Assembly: GCA_945861385.1 (NCBI GenBank)
Contig: CAMAUI010000021.1
Span: 1 to 48,369 of the forward strand
Source: Prosthecobacter debontii
GTDB lineage: Bacteria; Verrucomicrobiota; Verrucomicrobiia; Chthoniobacterales; Chthoniobacteraceae
Length of the DNA: 48,369 nucleotides
Reading direction: 5' to 3'
Shown: positions 25,267-34,062 of the stretch, piece by piece
How the letters are laid out: every line of letters begins with the position of its first letter
Position numbering within the stretch: the stretch's first letter is position 1
Program-made: the position numbers and the translations under genes
Notes under the pieces: generated by a model
Database searches by the model: none
What the model was told of the DNA's origin: nothing
The model's input: only the letters and a program-made list of their open reading frames with translations

Positions 25267-26238
25267 TCAGCGCTCCGCGCCGCCCTGGGCTGGCTGGGTG
25301 CGGGCGGTCTCAGGAGCGAGTGCGCGGATTTTCAAATTCCGGAACGCCACCTCGGTGCCTTCGTCGAGAATCACAACCGGCGTTTTCGTTTTCATGCCAA
25401 AGAGCACGTGCGGGCGCGGCGCCTTGTCCTTGCGGTCGCGGTTCTTTTCCGCGGTTGCGCGGAGGTGTGCTCCGAGCTCGAACTCGCACGTTTTCGCCCC
25501 ATTGAGCCAGTGCTGCACGGTGTTTCCCTGGACGACAATGCGCCCCTGATTCCACTGGCTGTTTGTCTGCTTGTCCGTTCTAGCTGAGCGCAGGGCGGCG
25601 TCCGGGTTGACCGGGATGACGTTGTCGAGCGCGCCGCTGCGACGAAGCGGACCGCCCTTCAGGCTGATGCTGTTGTGGACGTCGTCAATGATCTGGTACT
25701 CGAGCCCCGGGGGTGTCTGCCCCGAGATGCTGCCCACGAAATAGCGGATGCCGCTGTTTGCGGAAACGGTCGCCCTCCATTCGAAGCGGAAGTCGAAATC
25801 CCAAAACTGTTCGGTCGTCGCGAGGTCTCCGCCGGTCACGCGATCCATCTGCTTCAAGGTTTTTGGCAGGACGAGAGTGCCGGCGATGACTTTCCAGCCG
25901 GAGGAAAGCGGTTCGCTGCGCTGGAGGCCGCGCAGTCCGGTGAGACGTTCGCCATCGAAGAGCAGCTTCCAGCCTTCCGCGGCCTCCGTCGGTGTCAGGG
26001 CGTTGAGCGGGCCATCAGCAACGTCCGGCACGTCCTGCGCGGCGGGCGCTTGCCCGGCAGGCTGCGAAGGCTTCACGGGCGGAGTGGATTTCGATGGGTT
26101 CGCCGGGACTGGAGCGGAGCGGGCGGGCTGGGACGGCGGAGGCGTGGTGGGCCGCGCCGGGCGGAGCGCGGAGGGTGGCAACTGAGCCGCCGCAGTGGCA
26201 GCGAGTGAGAATGGCAGGAGGAGGCGTAACAGGTGCAT
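25267..26238 (-). CDS. Exported DUF1080 (3-keto-disaccharide hydrolase) family protein
   Basis: A 323-residue exported protein. A signal peptide (MHLLRLLLPFSLAATAAAQ) is followed by a proline/serine-rich linker (about 20-75) and a DUF1080 beta-sandwich domain (about 80-310). The family pattern is visible in GWKLLFDGERLTGL, FRFEWRA...NSGIRYFV, LEYQIIDD and a late NGAKTCEFEL strand. DUF1080 proteins are concanavalin-like; some hydrolyse 3-keto-glycosides, others only bind glycans. The proline-rich linker is longer than in the second copy at 32415-33035. Position upstream of the cytochrome-like gene suggests co-expression. Substrate unknown. Confidence 0.88.
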   Translation of the reverse strand: MHLLRLLLPFSLAATAAAQLPPSALRPARPTTPPPSQPARSAPVPANPSKSTPPVKPSQPAGQAPAAQDVPDVADGPLNALTPTEAAEGWKLLFDGERLTGLRGLQRSEPLSSGWKVIAGTLVLPKTLKQMDRVTGGDLATTEQFWDFDFRFEWRATVSANSGIRYFVGSISGQTPPGLEYQIIDDVHNSISLKGGPLRRSGALDNVIPVNPDAALRSARTDKQTNSQWNQGRIVVQGNTVQHWLNGAKTCEFELGAHLRATAEKNRDRKDKAPRPHVLFGMKTKTPVVILDEGTEVAFRNLKIRALAPETARTQPAQGGAER

Positions 26239-26290
26239 GTGTAAAAATCAGGTTGCCATGGCGGGCAGTGCGGCGGTGTTGGCGAACGCT

Positions 26291-26383
26291 TTACTTCACG
26301 AGAAGAAACACACTCAACGCCGCGAACAACACCAGCGCGCGTCGGAAAGTGCGGACATCCGGCTCGAAAAGGAAAAGTGGCAT
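26291..26383 (-). CDS. Possible 30-residue single-helix membrane peptide
   Basis: A short frame starting at ATG 26383 encodes MPLFLFEPDVRTFRRALVLF followed by a hydrophobic tail ending in LLVK. It has the size and shape of a one-helix membrane microprotein. It occupies the otherwise empty 248-base divergent region between the DUF1080 and FAD oxidoreductase genes. No ribosome-binding site is evident and nothing else supports it; it may be a chance frame. Confidence 0.22.
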   Translation of the reverse strand: MPLFLFEPDVRTFRRALVLFAALSVFLLVK

Positions 26384-26427
26384 TGCGGGGGTGTAGCGCC
26401 TTCGCCTTTTACAGCGAGGGAAAAGTG

Positions 26428-26444
26428 CAGCCCGCGGCGGGCTG
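26428..26444. other. Short strong hairpin upstream of the FAD oxidoreductase gene
   Basis: CAGCCCG, loop CGG, CGGGCTG: a perfect 7-base stem 43 bases before the TTG start at 26487. No T-run follows on the plus strand. It could be a 5' leader structure or a remnant of a palindromic repeat. Confidence 0.4.
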
Positions 26445-26486
26445 AAACTTCTCGCGCTTCCACGGTGCTTCCCTAGTCTCCACAGC

Positions 26487-27986
26487 TTGCATTCCAACAC
26501 CCACGTCGCCGTCATCGGGGCCGGCCCTGCCGGGCTTACCGCCGCTTATCTTCTCTCCAAGGCTGGCATCGGGGTTACTGTGCTGGAGAGCGATCCGCAA
26601 TACGTCGGGGGAATTTCCAGGACGGCGCGTTACAAGGGATTTCACTTCGACATCGGGGGGCACCGTTTCTTTTCCAAATCGAAGGAGGTCGAGGATCTCT
26701 GGACGGAACTGCTCGGCGACGACCTGCTCGTGCGCCCGCGTTCCTCGCGGATCTTTTACCGGCGGAAATTCTTCAGCTATCCGCTCAAGGCGGTCGAGGC
26801 GCTGTTCAAGCTCGGCGTCTGGGAATCCTTCCGCTGCGGGCTCTCGTATCTGCGTGCGCGGCTGTGGCCGGTGCGCGATCCGCGCAATTTCGAGCAGTGG
26901 GTGGGCAATCAATTCGGACACCGCCTTTTCTCGATCTTCTTCAAGACGTACACGGAAAAAGTCTGGGGCATGAAATGCACGGAGATCTCCGCGGACTGGG
27001 CCGCGCAGCGAATCAAGGGCCTCTCGCTGATGACCGCAGTGCTCGCCGCGCTCACGCCGAGGCGCAAACCGAAGCCCGGGGCGGCGGTCGTGAAGACGCT
27101 CATTGATACCTTCCGCTATCCGCGCCGCGGGCCGGGAATGATGTGGGACGCCTGCACAGCGAAGACCCGCGCGCTCGGCGGCAGCGTGGAGATGGGGCGC
27201 AAGGTCACCGCCTGCGCGCACGATGCGAGGAGTGGAGACTGGACGGTTACGACGGCAGACGTAGCGGGCCTCGCGCAGACGTTCACGGCCAGGCACGTCA
27301 TTTCCACAACCCCCATCCGCGAGTTGATGAAAATGCTCGCCCCTGCGCCTTCGCAGGAGGCGGCGCACGCGGCGGGTCAGCTCAAGTACCGCGATTTTCT
27401 CACCGTCGTCCTCATCCTCAAGGAACGCGGGACGCTGGCAGACAACTGGGTCTATATCCACGACGCCACGGTGCAGGTGGGGCGCATCCAGAATTTCAAA
27501 TCCTGGTCCCCCGAGATGGTCCCAGATCCCGCGCAGGCGTGCTACGGGCTGGAGTATTTTTGCTTCGAGGGTGACGGGCTTTGGAACATGAGCGACGAGC
27601 AACTCATCGCACTCGGTGAAAAAGAAATCCTCGCCCTCGGCCTCGCGCAGCCGGGCGATGTGCAGGACGGCTGCGTCGTCCGCCAGCGCAAGGCGTATCC
27701 GGTTTACGATGACGACTACGCGAAGCACGTCGCCACCGTGCGCGCGGATCTGGAAGAGCGATTCCCCACGCTGCATCTCATCGGGAGAAACGGGATGCAC
27801 AAATACAACAACCAGGATCACTCGATGATGACGGCGATGCTTTGCGCCGAAAACATCATCGCAGGCGAGCGCCGGTACGATCTCTGGAGCGTGAACGAGG
27901 ACGCCCAATATCACGAAGCCGGCGACCGCGGTGCGTCCACGGGCGGTTTGCGGCAGGTGCCGCGAAGAATACAGGCGGAAGGATGA
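26487..27986 (+). CDS. FAD-dependent oxidoreductase (amine oxidase / UDP-galactopyranose mutase-like)
   Basis: A 499-residue flavoprotein. The N-terminal dinucleotide-binding motif [15 protein letters not shown] (about 9-23) and the second FAD block (YVGGISRT, then [15 protein letters not shown]) are intact. The C-terminal FAD-contact region ends with [20 protein letters not shown]. It belongs to the large family annotated variously as protoporphyrinogen oxidase, amine oxidase or UDP-galactopyranose-mutase-like. Because it overlaps a membrane glycosyltransferase gene by four bases, a sugar-nucleotide or cell-surface glycan role is more likely than haem synthesis; that is inference. The start is a TTG at 26487, because no ATG or GTG gives the complete FAD fold. 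Confidence 0.88.
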   Translation: MHSNTHVAVIGAGPAGLTAAYLLSKAGIGVTVLESDPQYVGGISRTARYKGFHFDIGGHRFFSKSKEVEDLWTELLGDDLLVRPRSSRIFYRRKFFSYPLKAVEALFKLGVWESFRCGLSYLRARLWPVRDPRNFEQWVGNQFGHRLFSIFFKTYTEKVWGMKCTEISADWAAQRIKGLSLMTAVLAALTPRRKPKPGAAVVKTLIDTFRYPRRGPGMMWDACTAKTRALGGSVEMGRKVTACAHDARSGDWTVTTADVAGLAQTFTARHVISTTPIRELMKMLAPAPSQEAAHAAGQLKYRDFLTVVLILKERGTLADNWVYIHDATVQVGRIQNFKSWSPEMVPDPAQACYGLEYFCFEGDGLWNMSDEQLIALGEKEILALGLAQPGDVQDGCVVRQRKAYPVYDDDYAKHVATVRADLEERFPTLHLIGRNGMHKYNNQDHSMMTAMLCAENIIAGERRYDLWSVNEDAQYHEAGDRGASTGGLRQVPRRIQAEG

Positions 27987-29545
27987 AGGAGCAGGAAGGT
28001 GTGTCGGCGGATCTTTGCAGCGCGGCGCAGCCGCCTGGTCCGGCTTCTTCCACCGCCTTTCTCTTTCCGGCTTTCGTCCTGGGTGCGCTGGCGCTGCCTT
28101 TCATCCTCACGCTGGCAATGACGCGGGGGCTCAACCACGACGAGCACCAGCATATCGCCGCCGGGATGCTCTGGGCACGCGACGGACTGCTGCCATACCG
28201 GGATTACCCGCATTTTCACACGCCGTATCTCGCCTTTCTTTACGGCGAATTCTTTCGCTGGACGCAGCATCCGCTGCTGGTCGCGCGCCTCTTTTCCGCT
28301 GCGTGCGCCACGGGCATCGTCGCGGTGGTTGGTTCGGTTGCGTTCACGGAATTCCGCCGCACGCGCGTGGCATGGCTGGTGGCGGCTGGCGCGGCCGCGC
28401 TGTGCCTGCTCTCGGCGGGTTTTACACACACCACCGGGCGGGCGTGGAATCAGGAACCCGCACTGCTGCTCGTCGTGCTCGCATTCGTGGCGCACCTCCG
28501 CGGGATGCGCGAGGGCGGGGGAGGATGGCTGATATTCAGCGGAGTGCTGCTCGGGCTGGCCATTGGTTTTCGCATCACCTACGCGCCGCTCATCGCGCCG
28601 TTCGGCCTGGCGACGCTGCTGTGGGCCGGCGGACGCCGGGTGCGCGCCGCCGCCGCGTTCAGCGCGGGATTGCTTGCGGGACTTGCCGGGGTTTTCGCCA
28701 TGTGCCTGCTCGCGCCGGAGGGGTTCCTCTTCGGAAACTTCGAGTTCGCGCAGGTGAACATCACCTACCGCTTCGCCACCGGCGAACCGCGCACGATGAC
28801 GCTGTTGAAAAAACTCCGTTTCCTCGGGAAGGAGGTGCTGCGCCCGGATGCGGGCCTTGTCGCCGCGGCGCTCGTGATGTGGATCGCCGCCGCATGTCAT
28901 GCACGGCGCACGGGATGCCTGCGTGTGGAGCTGCGTTTCGTGGCGTTGCTTGCGCCGTTCGTGCTGATGGGATCCCTCGCGCCCTCGCCGGTGTTTGAAC
29001 AATACTTTTACCCGCTGGTGCCTTTTTTGGTGATTGCCGGCCTCTTTGCACTCGGCGCGCTTCCAGCCGGCTCGCGGTCCGCGCGCATCGGCTGGATCGC
29101 GGGGGTGGCGGGTCTGATGCTCTCGGCGGGAATGAATGCGATCGCGTACCGGAATCTCCCCGACCTTTTTACCGTGCAAAAATGGACTCCGATCAAAATC
29201 CATGACCGTGCCCTGGCACTGCGCGAGCATATCCCGAACGGCGTGATCCTGACCCTCTCGCCTATCCACCCACTCGAAGCCGGTTTTGGAATTGACCCCT
29301 CGTTTGCCACTGGCCCGTTTGCGTGGAGGATTTCGCCGTATGTAGAGTCCGCCAAGGCCGCCCGTCTGCGAATCCAGACTCCTCGAACCATCACCATGCA
29401 CCTCGATGCCGCGCCACCCGCCGGAATTCTGCTCGGTTTTGAAAAACGGGGTGAGGAAATGCTCGCCGAGTATGCGGTGCAGCGTGGCTATACGCGCTTG
29501 AAGCTGAAGGATGGCGCGGAGTTGTGGACGCGCGGAAGACGCTGA
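27983..29545 (+). CDS. GT-C-like integral membrane glycosyltransferase
   Basis: A 520-residue polytopic membrane protein with about ten hydrophobic helices. The first extracytoplasmic loop carries an acidic pair, D53-E54 in NHDEHQH, in the position of the catalytic acidic residues of ArnT/PMT-type GT-C enzymes, which transfer sugars from lipid-phosphate donors on the outer face of the inner membrane. The last 120 residues form a soluble domain. The ATG at 27983 overlaps the stop of the FAD oxidoreductase gene (ATGA), so the two are coupled. Donor and acceptor are unknown. It converges on the GH57 gene across about 110 bases in which I see only an imperfect inverted repeat. Confidence 0.82.
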   Translation: MKEQEGVSADLCSAAQPPGPASSTAFLFPAFVLGALALPFILTLAMTRGLNHDEHQHIAAGMLWARDGLLPYRDYPHFHTPYLAFLYGEFFRWTQHPLLVARLFSAACATGIVAVVGSVAFTEFRRTRVAWLVAAGAAALCLLSAGFTHTTGRAWNQEPALLLVVLAFVAHLRGMREGGGGWLIFSGVLLGLAIGFRITYAPLIAPFGLATLLWAGGRRVRAAAAFSAGLLAGLAGVFAMCLLAPEGFLFGNFEFAQVNITYRFATGEPRTMTLLKKLRFLGKEVLRPDAGLVAAALVMWIAAACHARRTGCLRVELRFVALLAPFVLMGSLAPSPVFEQYFYPLVPFLVIAGLFALGALPAGSRSARIGWIAGVAGLMLSAGMNAIAYRNLPDLFTVQKWTPIKIHDRALALREHIPNGVILTLSPIHPLEAGFGIDPSFATGPFAWRISPYVESAKAARLRIQTPRTITMHLDAAPPAGILLGFEKRGEEMLAEYAVQRGYTRLKLKDGAELWTRGRR

Positions 29546-29656
29546 GGGCGTTGTATCAGGGGGATGCTCCTGCTGGCTGAATTCTGCCGACCACGCGGAT
29601 GATTGCGCACTCCGTGCCGTCGGCTGCACGTGGTGACGACAAACGGGAACGTAAAA

Positions 29657-31783
29657 TCAAACCTGCCAGCTTGCGAGGGCGTGGTCGCTGGTGGGCGGGG
29701 TGATTTCCACTGGTGCAGCCTCGGGGTAACATTCGCGTTCGATGCCGTCGCAAATGACTTTCAGTTGAAAGCGGAGGGCGTGGTCTGCGGTGAGCTGGGC
29801 GAGGGGGATTGAGATTTCGACGACCTCATCGGCGGCGAATGCGCCGGTCTGAATTTCGCTGCCTTCCCTCCGGAGGGTGAGGGTGCCGCGCAGGCCGCGG
29901 GTGAGGGGCGGGGTGAGGGCGATGTGAGCGCGGGGAAGCTGAAAAATAAGGGCGAGCTGGAAGTTTCCCCAGCGGCGGAGGTCGCACCGGATGTGGAGGT
30001 GGGTGGTGTCGCACGCAAAACGCATGGTGCGGATATACCGGTCGTCGCGGAACATGGAGCTTTGCTCGCTGCCTGCGTGGTAGGTGCCGGCGCCCGACCA
30101 GTCGAAAAAAGGTGCGGATTTCCCGTTGATGATTGGCGTGATGAGGCGCTTGGGGCGTGTGTAGAGGCTGGTGGGCTCGGTGCCGATGATGGGGCGGTCG
30201 AGTTCGTGAGGGGGGATTTCGCCGCAGAGGGAGTAGATGCTTTTCAAGTGCTGGCGGAAGAGGTCGTCGAAGATGATGTCGCACTCGGTGGTGAAATCCG
30301 GGCCGTACCACCAGAACCAGTCGCTGCCTTCCGCGGCGTAGATTTCGCGGAGGGCGGCGGTGCGGATGTCGGGCGTGAGGGAGGGCAGCTTTGTCTCGAG
30401 GAATGCGCGGGTGTCGCCGAGGAGTTCCCATGCGCGGTTTTCCTCCTCGTCGCCGATCCAGATGTCGAAGTCGCTGCGAATCCATGAGCCGCTGTGGAGC
30501 TTTGTGAGGGTGCGCCGGGGCGGGAAGCGACGGAGATGGGCTTCCACCGTCGTCGAGACGAGGCGTGGGTCTTCCTGGATGCCGCCGTAGAGTTCGCGGA
30601 GGAAGGCTTCGCCGCCGTCGCGGAAGGTCTCCCAGCAATTTTCGCCGTCGAGAATGATGGGAATGAGTTCGCCTTCGCGCTGGAGCTGGTCGCAGATGTG
30701 GCGGAAGTGGGTGAGGAGGTGGCTGGCGGCCTGATGGGGTTCGTTGCGCGCCGCCGTGAAGCCGATGAAATCGCTGAGGGGTTTTTCGCGGAAGATGGCG
30801 CTGATGGCAGCGCCGTCGTGTTCGACGCGCCAGGCCTGGAAAAGCTCGAGGTGGTCGCCGGGCTCGCCGGCGTTGCGGAGGGAGTGGAAAAGATTTTCCT
30901 CGTCGGAGCAGAAATACTCGAAGCCTGCCTGGCGCATGAGCGGGACAAGCTCGGGGGCGATGCCGCCCTCGCTGGGCCAGAGCCCGCGCGGGGCGCGTCC
31001 AAACATGCGGGTGTGCTGTTCGACTGCGAGCTGGATCTGCGCGAGCGCGTCCTGCGGCCAGTGGAATCGCCTTGGCCTGGCGCGACCGGGCATGCAGCGC
31101 CCGGCGATGTCGGTGTCGTACACGAGGGGGAGGATGGGGTGGAAGAAGGGTGTGGTGGTCAGCTCGATCTGTCCGCGCCGCTCGGCTTCGGCGTAAAGCG
31201 GGATGATGCGGGCGACGATCTCCATGTGGATGTCGAGGACGCGGTTTTTTTCGGCCTCGGAGAAGTGGCTGCCTTTGCGCTTTAATTCACGCAGTTCCGG
31301 GTGGAGCTTCCCGGCGGTGAAGCCGCACCAGGCGAGGTTGTACCACGTTTGGAGGTCGCGGAAATCCTGGGCGCTCCAAGTGTGGAGTTCGCCGCGCATG
31401 CGCTCGCGGTGGAATGAGGGGCCGCGCTTTTCGAGGAGTTCGGCGTAGCGGGGGAAGGGGCGGAGGAGGTTGTCGTGGTGGATTTTGAAGAAGTGCTCGA
31501 GGATGGCGAGGCGCTCGTTTTCATCGAGGGCCTCGGGGGGTTTGCGCGACCATTCAAGCCACAGGTCGCGGATCCTGCCCTGGGCGAGTTCTTCAAGCTG
31601 GAGGCAGAGGACGGGGGTGAGGTTGAAGTTGACGCGAATTTTCGGGAAGTCGGCGAGGATGCTGACCATGTCGAGGTAGCCCTTGACCGCGTGGAGGCGC
31701 ACCCACGGCATGGTGGCGATGTTCGACGCCGGGTTGACGTAATACGGCTGGTGCATGTGCCATACGAAGGTGACGTTTGCCAT
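29657..31783 (-). CDS. Glycoside hydrolase family 57 enzyme (alpha-amylase / glucanotransferase type)
   Basis: A 708-residue cytoplasmic GH57 protein acting on alpha-glucans. The conserved regions are present: HQP at 11-13 near the N-terminus, the nucleophile E272 in GLWPSEGGI, and the acid/base D379 in ILDGENCWETF. The catalytic (beta/alpha)7 barrel and helical domain occupy about 1-480; the last 130 residues form a beta-sandwich. There is no signal peptide, which suits intracellular glycogen or maltodextrin metabolism. It follows a small gene of unknown function by 28 bases and is probably co-transcribed with it. Whether it hydrolyses, transfers or branches cannot be told from the sequence. 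Confidence 0.93.
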   Translation of the reverse strand: MANVTFVWHMHQPYYVNPASNIATMPWVRLHAVKGYLDMVSILADFPKIRVNFNLTPVLCLQLEELAQGRIRDLWLEWSRKPPEALDENERLAILEHFFKIHHDNLLRPFPRYAELLEKRGPSFHRERMRGELHTWSAQDFRDLQTWYNLAWCGFTAGKLHPELRELKRKGSHFSEAEKNRVLDIHMEIVARIIPLYAEAERRGQIELTTTPFFHPILPLVYDTDIAGRCMPGRARPRRFHWPQDALAQIQLAVEQHTRMFGRAPRGLWPSEGGIAPELVPLMRQAGFEYFCSDEENLFHSLRNAGEPGDHLELFQAWRVEHDGAAISAIFREKPLSDFIGFTAARNEPHQAASHLLTHFRHICDQLQREGELIPIILDGENCWETFRDGGEAFLRELYGGIQEDPRLVSTTVEAHLRRFPPRRTLTKLHSGSWIRSDFDIWIGDEEENRAWELLGDTRAFLETKLPSLTPDIRTAALREIYAAEGSDWFWWYGPDFTTECDIIFDDLFRQHLKSIYSLCGEIPPHELDRPIIGTEPTSLYTRPKRLITPIINGKSAPFFDWSGAGTYHAGSEQSSMFRDDRYIRTMRFACDTTHLHIRCDLRRWGNFQLALIFQLPRAHIALTPPLTRGLRGTLTLRREGSEIQTGAFAADEVVEISIPLAQLTADHALRFQLKVICDGIERECYPEAAPVEITPPTSDHALASWQV

Positions 31784-31811
31784 GCGGGTGTGGTGGGGAA
31801 TTGAGCGGCGC

Positions 31812-32309
31812 CTATAATTTCAGGCGCGGGTCTTCGGCGAGGAGTTCGGCGAGTGGAGGCCAGCCTTGATCGTCGGTGGCCTGAAATGCGTGGAGATATA
31901 CGGCGACTACGCGCGGGTCGTGCTTTTCAAAAAGGCCGTTCACCACTTCTGCGAGCGTCGCTTTTTCCGGCGAGGCGGGAAGCACTTCGAGTGTGCCGTT
32001 CTCGTCGTGCGCGATGCCGAGGCCGTCGAGAAAATCGCAGAGCAGCTTCGCATGAGCGCCGACGAGCCAGATTTGAAGAAGGTGCGCGGCGACATTTTCG
32101 TTTTGTTTCCGGCCAAGCGCGTCCTGCATCCACTTGATGCGCTCGGCGCGCGGTTTGCGCTCGATGAAGATGGGGCGGAGCTTCCGCTGCTGGGCGAGAG
32201 TGCCGAGGGTGGCATGCAGGAGGTTTGCCTCCTTTTCACCGAGGAAGGTGAAGACTTCCGCCGCGGTCCCGGCGGGCATTTTTGCAAAGATCTCGTTGGT
32301 CGTGTGCAT
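31812..32309 (-). CDS. Conserved hypothetical protein upstream of GH57
   Basis: A 165-residue, mostly helical cytoplasmic protein. Recognisable stretches are MPAGTAAEVFTFLGEKEANLL near the start, a basic segment IERKPRAERIKWM, and a C-terminal LHAFQATDDQGWPPLAELL. I know of no named domain; the pattern is that of small verrucomicrobial conserved hypotheticals. It starts at ATG 32309 and lies 28 bases upstream of the GH57 gene on the same strand, so the two probably share a transcript that begins downstream of the terminator at 32362-32397. A role in glycogen metabolism is possible from context only. Confidence 0.72.
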   Translation of the reverse strand: MHTTNEIFAKMPAGTAAEVFTFLGEKEANLLHATLGTLAQQRKLRPIFIERKPRAERIKWMQDALGRKQNENVAAHLLQIWLVGAHAKLLCDFLDGLGIAHDENGTLEVLPASPEKATLAEVVNGLFEKHDPRVVAVYLHAFQATDDQGWPPLAELLAEDPRLKL

Positions 32310-32361
32310 GAAAGAGGGCGCGGAGAGTGGCGGGGCAAATGGCGGAGCGCAAGTGCGGCAA

Positions 32362-32397
32362 AGAAAAAGCCCGCGACCGGCTGGCGATCGCGGGCTT
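32362..32397 (-). terminator. Rho-independent terminator after the second DUF1080 gene
   Basis: AAGCCCGCGA (32367-32376) pairs perfectly with TCGCGGGCTT (32388-32397) across an 11-base loop. Read on the minus strand the stem is followed by TTTTTCTTT. It lies 18 bases past the stop codon of the gene at 32415-33035, so it ends that transcript and separates it from the GH57 pair downstream. Confidence 0.85.
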
Positions 32398-32414
32398 GTT
32401 GATTCGCTGTGGAT

Positions 32415-33035
32415 TTACTTGGTCGCGGGCAGTTCTTTCACACGGATATTGCGAAACCATACGGTGCCGTGGTCGCCCTGCAGGAGGATCGGGCCGGGTT
32501 CCTTCACGTTGTTGTCGAGTTGTCCGCCGGTGCCGGCGTTGCACTCCACGTTGTCATGGATCTTTTTGCCATTCAGGGTGACGGTGATTTTGTTGTCAAT
32601 GATCGTGGCCTCGACAGTCTGCCATTCGCCGGCAGGCTTGCTCGCGAACTCTGAAGGCTCCTTGAGGTTGTAAATTCCGCCGTTGCCGACCTTGGACGCT
32701 TTGCCGCTCTTGAAATCGCCCAGGATTTGAATCTCGTGCCGTCCGCGGAGGTAGAAGCCCGAATTCGAGCCATCGGGCACCTGGAACTCGTAGCGGACCG
32801 TGAAATTCGAGTGCTTCGTGTCGCAGACGAGATCGGTGCCGTGTTCGCCCTTCTTGAGTTCGTTTTTGAGAATGCCCTCCTCGACTTTCCATGCGTTGTG
32901 ACCCTTGTCTTTCCGGAGATGCCAGCCCGTGGTGTCCTTGCCGTTAAGGAGATGTTTGAAGTCCTTCTCCTCATCGGCCGCGAAGCTGGTTGCGGCGGTG
33001 ATTGCGAAGGTGATTAGGGTGGTGAGTAATTTCAT
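32415..33035 (-). CDS. Exported DUF1080 (3-keto-disaccharide hydrolase) family protein, compact form
   Basis: A 206-residue exported DUF1080 protein. The ATG at 33035 opens a signal peptide (MKLLTTLITFAITAATSFAA). The family features are clear: LLNGKDTTGWHLR, a FTVRYEFQVPDGSNSGFYLR strand pair, HEIQILGD, and a closing VWFRNIRVKEL strand. It is shorter than the copy at 25267-26238 because it lacks the proline-rich linker, and the two are diverged paralogues rather than a recent duplication. It is a single-gene unit with its own terminator downstream and a 342-base divergent region upstream. Family members act on, or bind, 3-keto-glycosides or other glycans; the substrate is unknown. Confidence 0.9.
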   Translation of the reverse strand: MKLLTTLITFAITAATSFAADEEKDFKHLLNGKDTTGWHLRKDKGHNAWKVEEGILKNELKKGEHGTDLVCDTKHSNFTVRYEFQVPDGSNSGFYLRGRHEIQILGDFKSGKASKVGNGGIYNLKEPSEFASKPAGEWQTVEATIIDNKITVTLNGKKIHDNVECNAGTGGQLDNNVKEPGPILLQGDHGTVWFRNIRVKELPATK

Positions 33036-33087
33036 GGTTGGATTGAATTGTGGTTTTTGGTTTCCGGGCTGGCCCCGGCATTCCTGT

Positions 33088-33108
33088 CCCACGGAAGAGT
33101 CCGTTGGG
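33088..33108. other. Bulged hairpin in the DUF1080 upstream region
   Basis: CCCACGGA, loop AGAG, TCCGTTGGG: an 8-base stem with one bulged T, 53 bases before the DUF1080 start. It could be a leader structure or the relic of a dispersed palindromic repeat. There is no T-run close by on either strand. Confidence 0.35.
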
Positions 33109-33305
33109 CTGAGGTTCTTTGGGCGGAAGGTGAACAGGAGTGAAAAAATCAGGGACGATGCACGTGGAGGGGGAACTGCGAGGCTCCGTCGGGCTTTCTA
33201 CGAAAAATTACAATCGCACAGTGATACAATGCCCTTCGTTCTCACATTCATAATACCCACATGAACAACGAGTAGGGCCATGCCACGGCGCAACCCGAGG
33301 AGTGG

Positions 33306-33334
33306 TTGCCGCCCGTAATTATAGAAAATATCAC
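33306..33334 (+). promoter_or_regulatory. Putative sigma70-type promoter for the transglutaminase-like gene
   Basis: TTGCCG (33306-33311) and TATCAC (33329-33334) each match four of six consensus positions and are separated by 17 bases. They lie in a locally AT-rich stretch 43 bases before the ATG at 33378. Promoter consensus in this phylum is not established, so this is only a candidate. Confidence 0.3.
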
Positions 33335-33377
33335 TTCGAGCGGCGCGATGGCACGGAGACGGCTTAAAGAGAAAAGT

Positions 33378-33974
33378 ATGGTAATTATAACTCCAATACT
33401 CCGTATGGCAGCCGCCCGCGCAATCATCGCTCTCCTCGCCCTGAACCTTGCCGCATTCGCAGACATTGATCTCGGATCCCGATCTTCCTATACTCCTTAT
33501 GATAGGTATCTTAGCCCTGTCAGAACCGTTCTCGGTTCGCTTGGAGACGACAAGGCATCGTTCGATCAGGTCAAATCCCTCATGCGCCAGGGCCGAAGCT
33601 TTCGCTACAAGATGGATGACCCCTACACCCCGGCGATGCCCGATTTCACGGCTCAAACCCGCCAGGGCGATTGCAAGGACAAGGCGCTCTGGCTGTGTGA
33701 TCAGCTCAATGATCCTTCCGTCCGGTTCGTGATTGGGAAGACCAAGCGCGGAATGGCGATCAGCCACGCGTGGGTGATGTGGCAGAATGAGGGGCGCTGG
33801 TGGATACTTGATTGCACGCTCCTCAGTGCGCCGTTCCCTGCGGATTCGGTAAGCAGGGATCGTTACGTGCCGCTCTACAGCTACAGCCGTTCCGGCGCAT
33901 ATCGCCATACTGATACGGTGCTGAATGTGGCTGAGGTGGCTTCAAAGAAGAAATCACCGGTCGCTTCGCGGTAG
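33378..33974 (+). CDS. Exported transglutaminase-like cysteine protein
   Basis: A 198-residue exported protein of the bacterial transglutaminase-like cysteine proteinase type. A signal peptide (about 1-28, ending LNLAAFA) precedes a papain-like fold with the triad visible as C99 in QGDCKDKALWL, H130 in SHAWVMW and D145 in WWILDCT. Related proteins act in the envelope as proteases or acyltransferases and are often partners of surface adhesin or cyclic-di-GMP systems, but no such partner is adjacent. ATG 33378 is preceded by AAAGAGAAA; in-frame starts at 33348 and 33405 are alternatives. It is a single-gene unit with a terminator immediately downstream. Confidence 0.85.
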   Translation: MVIITPILRMAAARAIIALLALNLAAFADIDLGSRSSYTPYDRYLSPVRTVLGSLGDDKASFDQVKSLMRQGRSFRYKMDDPYTPAMPDFTAQTRQGDCKDKALWLCDQLNDPSVRFVIGKTKRGMAISHAWVMWQNEGRWWILDCTLLSAPFPADSVSRDRYVPLYSYSRSGAYRHTDTVLNVAEVASKKKSPVASR

Positions 33975-33997
33975 GATCTGAACAACTTGGTTGGGCT

Positions 33998-34040
33998 GCT
34001 GAGCTCCTCTGGCCAATCGGCTTGGGGAGCTCGGCTTTTT
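33998..34040 (+). terminator. Rho-independent terminator after the transglutaminase-like gene
   Basis: GCTGAGCTCC (33998-34007) pairs with GGAGCTCGGC (34026-34035), with one G-T wobble, across an 18-base loop, followed directly by TTTTT (34036-34040). It lies between convergent genes and acts on plus-strand transcripts. Confidence 0.8.
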
Positions 34041-34062
34041 CCGGGGACTTCCGGCAGCGTGG

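Larger units (their letters stand above)
33036..33377. other. Longest intergenic region in the window (divergent)
   Basis: No gene is evident in these 342 bases, which separate the minus-strand DUF1080 gene from the plus-strand transglutaminase-like gene. The right half is clearly more AT-rich than the surroundings and contains a promoter-like pair. The left half contains a bulged hairpin. I see no tRNA or known riboswitch. Confidence 0.7.

Noticed and set aside
27911..29629. Long antisense open frame (572 codons) opposite the membrane glycosyltransferase
   Set aside because: Composition is dominated by Arg, Gln and His from GC-rich antisense codons; the plus strand has a clear membrane protein.
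29546..29656. Bidirectional terminator between the glycosyltransferase and GH57 genes
   Set aside because: Only an imperfect GCCGAC/GTCGGC inverted repeat without a T-run is present.
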